From: Candidatus Jacksonbacteria bacterium
GTDB lineage: Bacteria > Patescibacteriota > Patescibacteriia > UBA9629 > GWA2-43-13
Direction of reading: 5' to 3'
NCBI GenBank assembly: GCA_018698735.1
Contig: JABIPD010000063.1
Span: forward strand, 1 to 11,499
Length of the DNA: 11,499 nt
Numbering within the stretch: the first letter of the stretch is position 1; every line of letters begins with the position of its first letter. Below are positions 6,266 to 11,499 of the stretch, one piece after another. The notes beneath the pieces were generated by a model that was given only the letters and a program-made list of their open reading frames with translations, ran no database searches and was not told the origin of the DNA. The position numbers and the translations under genes were made by a program.

Positions 6266-6613
6266 ATGATAGACCAAGCAATACTTACCGAGCTTAAAGA
6301 TCAGATGCTAGTAGAAAAAGCACGAATAGAAAAAACATTAAAAGATTCAGGTGAGATGGATACTGACATTGAAGATAATTTTAAATCCGATTTCCCAGAG
6401 TATGGAAGCGACGAAGAATCGAATGCAATGGAGGTCGCAGATTACAGTGACACAATTGCTGTTGAGCATAAGCTCGAAAAAAAATTAGCGGAAATTAATG
6501 CAGCGCTAGCTCGTATGGAAAAGGGTTCGTACGGTACTTGCGAAGAGACGGGAGAAGAAATTCCTCTCGAAAGACTCAAAGCTTTTCCTGCTGCTCGAAC
6601 ATGCGTCAAATAG
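6266..6613 (+). CDS. DksA/TraR-family protein with degenerate zinc finger
   Basis: Proteins of this family enter the secondary channel of RNA polymerase and tune promoter activity. The 115-residue product has a coiled-coil-forming N-terminal half with an acidic tip (D59-x-x-D62 in EVADYSDTIAVEHKL). The C-terminal zinc-finger signature YGTCEETGEEIPLERLKAFPAARTCVK follows. In the family the finger is C-x2-C-x17-C-x2-C. Here the first Cys is present (C92), the second is Thr (T95), the third is present (C113) and the fourth is missing because TAG follows K115. Two of four ligands are lost, as known for the zinc-independent DksA2 type. The finger otherwise keeps its fold-defining residues, so this looks like a functional variant, not decay. 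The gene is first in an operon and its last 13 nt overlap the start of lspA. Whether it is a DksA orthologue or a general TraR-like protein is uncertain, so no symbol is given. Confidence 0.9.
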   Translation: MIDQAILTELKDQMLVEKARIEKTLKDSGEMDTDIEDNFKSDFPEYGSDEESNAMEVADYSDTIAVEHKLEKKLAEINAALARMEKGSYGTCEETGEEIPLERLKAFPAARTCVK

Positions 6614-7038
6614 GAACCAAAACAATAGGCGGTTTTTTTGTAATGTGTATTGCTATTGATCGACTATTTAAATTTATTGCAAGAACCTCTCCTGAAATCT
6701 CGGAGAGGTTTTGGTTTGGAGAGGCACCCAAGATAAACACCGAGGCAGCCTTAAGTGTTCCAATAGGATCTTTATATTTAACAGTCTTTTTGGTTGGGGT
6801 GTGGGTTATATTAGTTTTTTGGTGGATCAAAAATAAACAGGCCAGGTGGGCGATTGTTCTTTTTGGAATACTTCTTGCAGCTGCAAGTAATGTGTGGGAT
6901 AGAATATTTTATGGTGGTGTTGTAGATTATCTTCCATTTATGGGAATTTCGATAATGAATATAAGCGATATCGTTATAAGTTTAGGAGCTATTGTATTAG
7001 TTGTTGTTTTCTGGAGAAATAATCGTGAGGTAATATAA
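6601..7038 (+). CDS. lspA: Signal peptidase II (lipoprotein signal peptidase)
   Basis: LspA is a membrane aspartyl protease that removes the signal peptide of lipidated prolipoproteins. The 145-residue product is near the lower edge of the usual 150-170. It shows the family landmarks in order: IDRLFK at the end of membrane segment 1 (D20); NTEAALS at 46-52, in place of the usual N-x-G-x-A-F-S; SNVWDRIFYGGVVDYL with catalytic D100; and MNISDIVISLG with catalytic D123. About four membrane segments are expected (roughly 9-26, 56-76, 83-98, 123-138). The frame extends upstream to 6538, but that would read through the preceding gene. The ATG at 6601, overlapping that gene by 13 nt, gives a family-like N-terminus, and such overlap suggests translational coupling. 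The ATG at 6643 is a less likely alternative. Residues at the substrate site are somewhat divergent, while both catalytic aspartates remain. Confidence 0.88.
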   Translation: MRQIGTKTIGGFFVMCIAIDRLFKFIARTSPEISERFWFGEAPKINTEAALSVPIGSLYLTVFLVGVWVILVFWWIKNKQARWAIVLFGILLAAASNVWDRIFYGGVVDYLPFMGISIMNISDIVISLGAIVLVVVFWRNNREVI

Positions 7039-7045
7039 GTTTTGT

Positions 7046-8560
7046 ATGCTTGCTCGAGTGTCTTCGTGTGCTCTTATTGGGCTTGATGTTATTCCTGTTG
7101 ATATAGAAGTAGATGTGTCTCCTGGGCAGTCTAATTTTATTATTGTTGGGCTTGCAGATGCTGCGATCCAAGAAGCAAAAGAGCGTTTGCGAGCAGCGAT
7201 GAAGAATGCGAATTTAAGATTTCCGTGGGATAAACGTGTGGTGATTAATCTTGCGCCCGCAGATTTAAAAAAAGAAGGAACTCATTTTGATTTAGCCATG
7301 CTTATAGGATTATTGCATGCAACACAAGACATTTCTTTTTCTGATAAACAATTTTGTATTGGAGAGGTTGCTCTTGATGGAAGAATTCGGCCAGTGAATG
7401 GAATGTTGCCTATTACATGGTATGCAAAACATGCTGGATTTACAGATGTTTTTGTTCCTCAGGAGAATGCGAATCAAGCGGCTGTTATTGAGGGGCTTTC
7501 TGTGTACGGAGTTCCTTCTTTGCAATCGTTGGTTCTTCATCTTCAAGGAACTCAGCCGCTGAGTGTTTCAAAAAAACAGGCGATTGTTTCTAGTTATGAA
7601 GGACAGGAACATTTAGATTTTAAACATATAAAAGGACAAGCTCAGGCAAAAAGAGCTTTGGTTATAGCTGCTGCTGGTGGCCATAACATGCTCATGAGTG
7701 GGTCTCCTGGTTCTGGCAAAACGCTGCTTGCGAAAGCAATGTCTTCTATTTTGCCGCCGCTTACGGTTGAAGAATGTTTAGAGGTAAGTGCTATTTATAG
7801 TATTGCTGGATTGCTTCCAGAGAATAAAGCATATATGAGTCATCGACCGTTTCGTGCACCTCACCATTCTGCTTCTGCTGTCGCGCTTGTTGGGGGTGGC
7901 AGGATTCCTAAACCAGGAGAAATTACGCTTGCACACCGAGGGGTTTTATTTCTAGATGAATTTCCAGAATTCCCGCGAGCGGTATTAGAAACACTTCGCC
8001 AACCTATTGAAGATGGTGTTGTTTCTATTTCTCGCAGTCAAGGACATTGTCAGTTTCCGGCTCGGTTTACATTGGTGGCTGCACAAAATCCTTGTCCATG
8101 TGGATATTTGCACGACCAGGATATTTCGTGTGTGTGCACTCCTGGAACAATAGAAAAATATAGAAGGAAAGTATCTGGCCCTATATTAGACAGAATAGAT
8201 TTACAGGTGCATGTGCCGCGTGTGCCAATAAAAGATTTAGATTCAAAAGAGGAAGCCAAAGGGTCTTTTGATGTACGAGAAGAAGTAATAAGAGTAAGAA
8301 ATAAACAGGCCGATCGTTACCAGCAATCTGGTTGGTCGTTAAATTCTGAATTGCCGTCTTCTTTTGTTGCTGATTTTTGTCCGCTCGAGCAGACAGCGAA
8401 GCAGTTGTTACACCAAGCAGTCGAGAGACTGCATGTATCTGCCAGAGGGTATTATAGGTTAATAAAAGTTGCTCGAACCATCGCAGATCTTGCAGGAGAA
8501 AACACACTCTCTCAGGCTCATGTTGCAGAGGCACTACAATATCGATTTACCGAAAGCTGA
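7046..8560 (+). CDS. comM: ComM/YifB family AAA+ ATPase (Mg-chelatase-like)
   Basis: ComM is a hexameric AAA+ helicase that promotes branch migration during integration of DNA taken up by natural transformation; this role was shown in Vibrio. The 504-residue length is typical. The N-terminal ChlI-like domain spans about residues 1-150 (SSCALIGLDVIPVDIEVDVSPG, then KERLRAAMKNA). The Mg-chelatase AAA+ domain has Walker A GSPGSGKT at 219-226 and Walker B LFLDEF with D304-E305. The family-typical NPCPCG and C-x-C cysteine cluster follows, then SGPILDRIDL. A helical C-terminal domain ends in AEALQYRF. The ATG lies 7 nt after the lspA stop, so the two are cotranscribed. A GAGG at 7027-7030 is about 15 nt upstream, too far for a normal ribosome-binding site. 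The gene ends with TGA followed immediately by an in-frame TAG. No intrinsic terminator is obvious behind it. Confidence 0.95.
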   Translation: MLARVSSCALIGLDVIPVDIEVDVSPGQSNFIIVGLADAAIQEAKERLRAAMKNANLRFPWDKRVVINLAPADLKKEGTHFDLAMLIGLLHATQDISFSDKQFCIGEVALDGRIRPVNGMLPITWYAKHAGFTDVFVPQENANQAAVIEGLSVYGVPSLQSLVLHLQGTQPLSVSKKQAIVSSYEGQEHLDFKHIKGQAQAKRALVIAAAGGHNMLMSGSPGSGKTLLAKAMSSILPPLTVEECLEVSAIYSIAGLLPENKAYMSHRPFRAPHHSASAVALVGGGRIPKPGEITLAHRGVLFLDEFPEFPRAVLETLRQPIEDGVVSISRSQGHCQFPARFTLVAAQNPCPCGYLHDQDISCVCTPGTIEKYRRKVSGPILDRIDLQVHVPRVPIKDLDSKEEAKGSFDVREEVIRVRNKQADRYQQSGWSLNSELPSSFVADFCPLEQTAKQLLHQAVERLHVSARGYYRLIKVARTIADLAGENTLSQAHVAEALQYRFTES

Positions 8561-8584
8561 TAGATGAATGTTCTTTTTTTGAAA

Positions 8585-8613
8585 TTGACCAAAGGTATTA
8601 AAAATGGTAATGT
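8585..8613 (+). promoter_or_regulatory. Promoter for the LysM-M23 peptidase gene
   Basis: TTGACC (8585-8590) and TAATGT (8608-8613) are 17 nt apart, and a TGn extension (8605-8607) precedes the -10 box. Initiation near 8620 would give a leader of about 27 nt before the ATG at 8647. Confidence 0.6.
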
Positions 8614-8646
8614 GTATACACAATTTTGAGATTTGAGTTGCTAAAA

Positions 8647-10071
8647 ATGGCGAAAAAATCATCTTCAATTTTTACACATATACTGCATTTGTGGGTCCTT
8701 AGATTGGTGACCCTTTTTTTGGTTGTACTTCTCTTTATTATAAAAATTTTGGGGAAAGTTTTAAAATTGTTATTTGGCCGTTGGATGGGGGCATTAGCAA
8801 AAGCATTTTTTAGAGGAGTGATTGTTCCTTTCTATAAATATTTTCGATGGGTGGGCAAGTATTTGGGGCCTGCCATGAGCCCGAATGCAGAAACAAAAAT
8901 TGGATGGGTTGTTAATAGATATACCATCCACGTTATGATTGCCGGAATTATTGTACTAACGGTTGTTTCGAATGTATTTGCGCAAGAAGTTCGAGCCGAT
9001 GAATTTGGAAGAAATACATTATTATTTGATATTGTTCCAACGCAAGCAGACGGAAGTGAAAAATTAATTGTAGAAGAGGCACAAAAAGATGAAGACCAGA
9101 GGATTGTTGCTCCCACTGCATTGCCAACTGAAAGATATAGTCATTATCTTGCGAGTGTAACCACCTCTTTTGAAAATAGTTCACTCAGAGGAAAAGCTGT
9201 TCAATCTCCGATTTCTTCGGTAACAGTTGTAGAAGGCGGTAGCGCGCTTGTAAAACCTACAAATATTTTAGGTATTGTTGGTACCGAAGATTTTGATCAA
9301 CCATTACGGAGAGAGTCCACTGTTCATGTCGTTCAGTCTGGGGATACGCTTTCAACCATTGCTTTAGATTACGGCGTGTCGGTAAACACGTTGCTATGGG
9401 AGAATGGTCTAAGCTCTCGAAGTATTATACGTCCTGGCGATAGACTAACGATCCTTCCGGTTTCTGGAATTTCGTACACCATCCGTTCTGGCGATACGTT
9501 GCTTGCGATTGCTCGGCGATATGATTCTTCGGTAAAAGATATTTTAGAAGCAAATGCTTTAGAATCTGATTCTACATTACGTATTGGACAAAAGCTTCTT
9601 TTGCCTGGCGCTCGGCCGTATCGTACTCCTTCGGCAAGTACACAAAGTCAACCATCCCGACTGGCATTTATTACAGACATTTTTAGGAAAAGTGACTCTA
9701 TTCCAGATGGTGAACAATTTGTTTGGCCAGTTCCATCTAGAAAGATTAATCAATACTTTAAGGGCTGGCGTCATACTGGTGTAGATGTCCATGGAACTTT
9801 AAAGGATGATATTTATGCAGTGCTCCCAGGAACAGTAGTTGCATCTGGCTGGAATTCTGGTGGATATGGTTATAGAGTTATTATTGATCATGGAGGTGGC
9901 ATGCAGACACTGTCTGCTCATGCGAGTAAACTTTTTGTAAAAAAAGGAGATAAGGTTGTAAAAGGACAGGCGATTGGAAAGCTGGGGTCAACCGGCCGGT
10001 CGACAGGTCCACATATTCATTTTGAAGTTATTGTAAATGGCGTGCGTCAGAATCCTCTTAACTATTATTAA
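8647..10071 (+). CDS. Membrane-anchored peptidase with two LysM domains and an M23 (LytM) domain
   Basis: M23 enzymes are zinc endopeptidases that cut peptide cross-links in peptidoglycan; LysM domains bind its glycan chains. The 475-residue product has a very hydrophobic N-terminus with membrane segments at about 14-34 and 92-112. After these comes NVFAQEVRADEFGRN, where the extracellular part probably begins. LysM 1 runs from about 226 to 271 (HVVQSGDTLSTIALDYG), LysM 2 from about 277 to 321 (YTIRSGDTLLAIARRYD), and the M23 domain from about 365 to 474. The M23 ligands are present: H376 and D380 (HTGVD), H425 (SAHAS), and H456 and H458 (PHIHFE), so it should be active. The frame starts at a TTG at 8626, but the ATG at 8647 (MAKKSSS) gives a basic start suited to membrane insertion and is preferred. 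The gene has its own promoter. Likely roles are wall remodelling in growth or division. Confidence 0.95.
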   Translation: MAKKSSSIFTHILHLWVLRLVTLFLVVLLFIIKILGKVLKLLFGRWMGALAKAFFRGVIVPFYKYFRWVGKYLGPAMSPNAETKIGWVVNRYTIHVMIAGIIVLTVVSNVFAQEVRADEFGRNTLLFDIVPTQADGSEKLIVEEAQKDEDQRIVAPTALPTERYSHYLASVTTSFENSSLRGKAVQSPISSVTVVEGGSALVKPTNILGIVGTEDFDQPLRRESTVHVVQSGDTLSTIALDYGVSVNTLLWENGLSSRSIIRPGDRLTILPVSGISYTIRSGDTLLAIARRYDSSVKDILEANALESDSTLRIGQKLLLPGARPYRTPSASTQSQPSRLAFITDIFRKSDSIPDGEQFVWPVPSRKINQYFKGWRHTGVDVHGTLKDDIYAVLPGTVVASGWNSGGYGYRVIIDHGGGMQTLSAHASKLFVKKGDKVVKGQAIGKLGSTGRSTGPHIHFEVIVNGVRQNPLNYY

Positions 10072-10084
10072 ATGTAATGCCAAT

Positions 10085-10235
10085 ATACGAATGCATGCGA
10101 ATAATACAAATCTATAAATGAAGAATATGAGATGAACAGGTCTATTCGTATTATTCGCATCTTATAGAAGATAAAAATATGCAAAAGAAGACAGTAACTA
10201 TAAAAAAGATTCATGAATTCATATTCGCATTATTC
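10085..10235 (+). promoter_or_regulatory. leuS leader with competing inverted repeats
   Basis: ATGCGAATAATACAAAT (10095-10111) and ATTCGTATTATTCGCAT (10144-10160) are inverted copies pairing at 16 of 17 positions around a 32-nt spacer. ATACGAAT (10085-10092) can instead pair with ATTCGTAT (10144-10151). A further ATTCGCAT (10223-10230) just ahead of the leuS ATG can pair with ATGCGAAT (10095-10102), competing with 10153-10160. There is no T-run behind either arm, so it is not a classical terminator. The pairing choices suggest an RNA switch or a repeated operator; neither is proven. No clear promoter or T-box motif was found in this gap. Confidence 0.5.
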
Positions 10236-10236
10236 T

Positions 10237-11499
10237 ATGGATAAATATAATCACTTTGAAATAGAAAAGAAATGGCAGGAAAGATGGGCTGCTGATAACA
10301 TTTGGGCTGTTGAGAATAAAAAATCGAAAGACAATGCCTATGTGCTTGATATGTTTCCGTATCCTTCTGGTGCTGGGCTTCATGTTGGACACCCGAAAGG
10401 ATATACCGCAACAGATGTATATTCCCGGTATTTACGAATGAACGGAAAAAACGTTTTACACCCAATAGGGTGGGATGCCTTTGGTTTGCCAACAGAAAAC
10501 TATGCAATTAAGGCGGGGATTCCGCCGGCAAAAGCAACGAAAGATAATGTAGAGACCTTTACCAAACAAATTCAATCGTTAGGATTAAGTTATGATTGGA
10601 GCAGGCAGATAAACACCTCTACGCCCGAATATTATAAATGGACACAATGGATGTTTTTGTTTTTATATAAACATGGTTTAGCGTATAAAAAGAAGGCTCC
10701 AGTAAATTGGTGCGAGTCGTGCCAAACAGTGTTGGCACGAGAACAGGTAATAGATGGTAGATGTGAGCGTTGTAAAAATGATGTGGTTCAAAAAGAATTA
10801 AAACAATGGTTTTTTAAGATTACTGAATACGCAGATAGATTACTTGAAGGGCTAGAAGATATAGACTGGCCAACGCCGATTAAAGCCATGCAGAAAAATT
10901 GGATAGGCAAAAGCAAAGGTGCTCTCTTGAAATTCGAAATCAGAAATTCGAAATCAGAAATAGAAGTATATACTACTAGGCCAGATACGTTATTTGGAGC
11001 CACTTATATGGTGCTTGCTCCAGAACATTCGTTGGTAAAAGAATTAAAAGATCAAATAAAAAATTGGGAGGAAGTTTCTTCGTACGTTACTTCTGCTGGT
11101 AAAAAATCTGAACTAGAAAGAACACAATTGCAAAAAGAAAAATCTGGCGTAGAGCTTAAGGGGGTGTCTGCGATTAACCCTGGTAATGGAAAAGAAATTC
11201 CTGTTTGGATTGCCGATTATGTAATGGCAAGTTATGGAACCGGCGCTATTATGGCGGTTCCTGCTCACGATGAAAGAGATTTTGAATTCGCTCAAAAATT
11301 TGGGTTGCCAATTCACTATGTAATAGCACCTGTGTTTGGTAAGCCGCATAAAGATGCTGAGTATAGAAAAACAGTGACTGCAATTGTTCAGAGAAAAAAT
11401 GACAATAAAATTTTAATGCTGAAGTGGAAAAAATTTGATTGGATAGCACCACCAATTGGTGGGATAGAAGATGGAGAATCGATAGAAAAAACAGCAGAA
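10237..11499 (+). CDS. leuS: Leucyl-tRNA synthetase, N-terminal part, with apparent Nudix insertion (3' end outside window)
   Basis: LeuRS is the class I enzyme charging tRNA-Leu. The 421 codons present show MFPYPSGAGLHVGHPKGYTATD with the HIGH-type signature HVGH at 49-52; NVLHPIGWDAFGLPTENYAI; a zinc ribbon with C159, C162, C176 and C179; NWIGKSKG; and the start of the CP1 editing domain, TTRPDTLFGAT (T246-T251). The editing-domain signature GTGAIMAVPAHDERDFEFA follows. After LPIHYVIAPVFG the normal LeuRS sequence is replaced by TVTAIVQRKNDNKILMLKW and IGGIEDGESIEKTAE (residues about 379-421), which reads as a Nudix domain and the first half of a Nudix box. The window ends there. The ATG at 10237 is used; an in-frame ATG at 10213 would add eight residues (MNSYSHYS) and cannot be excluded. 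A 14-nt tandem repeat is translated within residues 232-242. Confidence 0.95.
   Translation, partial: MDKYNHFEIEKKWQERWAADNIWAVENKKSKDNAYVLDMFPYPSGAGLHVGHPKGYTATDVYSRYLRMNGKNVLHPIGWDAFGLPTENYAIKAGIPPAKATKDNVETFTKQIQSLGLSYDWSRQINTSTPEYYKWTQWMFLFLYKHGLAYKKKAPVNWCESCQTVLAREQVIDGRCERCKNDVVQKELKQWFFKITEYADRLLEGLEDIDWPTPIKAMQKNWIGKSKGALLKFEIRNSKSEIEVYTTRPDTLFGATYMVLAPEHSLVKELKDQIKNWEEVSSYVTSAGKKSELERTQLQKEKSGVELKGVSAINPGNGKEIPVWIADYVMASYGTGAIMAVPAHDERDFEFAQKFGLPIHYVIAPVFGKPHKDAEYRKTVTAIVQRKNDNKILMLKWKKFDWIAPPIGGIEDGESIEKTAE
10929..10961 (+). repeat. Tandem repeat of 14-nt unit inside leuS
   Basis: GAAATTCGAAATCA occurs twice in exact tandem (10929-10942 and 10943-10956), followed by a partial third GAAAT (10957-10961). 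The unit is not a multiple of three, so the two copies are read in different frames and encode KFEIRNSKSEI (LeuRS residues 232-242), just before the editing-domain TTRPDT motif. Confidence 0.85.
11371..11499 (+). other. Nudix-like domain (partial) embedded in LeuRS
   Basis: The translated segment TVTAIVQRKNDNKILMLKW looks like the first two strands of a Nudix fold. GGIEDGE at LeuRS residues 408-414 plus the next seven residues (SIEKTAE) satisfy the first part of the Nudix box G-x5-E-x7-R-E-U-x-E-E-x-G-U. The window ends exactly where R-E should appear. Function is unknown; Nudix domains usually hydrolyse nucleoside diphosphates linked to another moiety, but some are only structural. Confidence 0.75.

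Noticed and set aside
6538..6600. Longer lspA starting within the DksA-like gene
   Set aside because: The extra 21 residues are the shifted-frame reading of the zinc-finger region; the ATG at 6601 fits LspA.
6615..6641. Terminator between the DksA-like gene and lspA (AACC ... GGTTTTTTT)
   Set aside because: Only a four-base stem is possible, and the stretch encodes the start of LspA membrane segment 1.
8546..8580. Terminator after comM at the T-run near 8574-8580
   Set aside because: No stable stem precedes the T-run.
1..11499. UGA recoded as glycine (code 25, known in some CPR groups)
   Set aside because: None of the conserved proteins needs an in-frame TGA, and all read correctly in the standard bacterial code.
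1..11499. CRISPR array, insertion sequence, prophage or attachment site
   Set aside because: No regularly spaced repeats, transposase, integrase or tRNA gene is visible on either strand.

Overview
The window looks like part of a Patescibacteria/CPR chromosome, probably a Parcubacteria-type lineage. That is an inference from protein style: an AT-rich genome with short intergenic gaps, a ribosomal protein S15 with a Lys/Glu/Ala tail, a DksA-like protein with a degenerate zinc finger, a double-LysM M23 peptidase with a long hydrophobic N-terminus, and a LeuRS that appears to carry a Nudix insertion. All genes read on the + strand. No in-frame TGA is needed inside any conserved protein, so the standard bacterial code fits. 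Almost no start codon has a convincing Shine-Dalgarno sequence.

Layout. (1) 2-439: C-terminal end of a secreted FG-GAP/VCBS-repeat protein, closed by a perfect 16-bp terminator hairpin. (2) 534-3948: an RNA-metabolism cluster with its own promoter, rpsO (S15), a NYN/LabA-type putative RNase, then pnp, with a structured leader just before pnp and a terminator after it. (3) 3957-5569: a single-pass membrane protein of unknown function, whose promoter sits so close to the ATG that the mRNA is probably leaderless. (4) 5654-6197: no credible protein gene. Instead there is a free-standing, roughly 500-nt structured non-coding RNA unit with a perfect consensus promoter (TTGACA-17 nt-TATAAT) and an intrinsic terminator. 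I could not match it to tmRNA, RNase P RNA, 6S or SRP RNA by eye, and it is the most interesting object here. (5) 6208-8560: a compact operon with its own promoter, a DksA/TraR-like protein, lspA (signal peptidase II, overlapping the previous gene by 13 nt) and comM/yifB (7 nt later). (6) 8585-10071: a membrane-anchored LysM-LysM-M23 cell-wall peptidase with its own promoter. (7) 10085-11499: a leader with mutually exclusive inverted repeats, followed by the first ~420 codons of leuS. The window ends inside a Nudix box embedded in the LeuRS editing-domain region.

Most genes are housekeeping functions: translation (S15, LeuRS), RNA turnover (PNPase, NYN protein), transcription control (DksA-like), and envelope or DNA-uptake functions (LspA, M23 peptidase, ComM). 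Observations worth following up are the orphan large RNA with two hairpin loops showing the same palindrome, the Nudix insertion in LeuRS, the switch-like leuS leader, a tandem DNA repeat translated inside leuS, and the NYN gene between rpsO and pnp.
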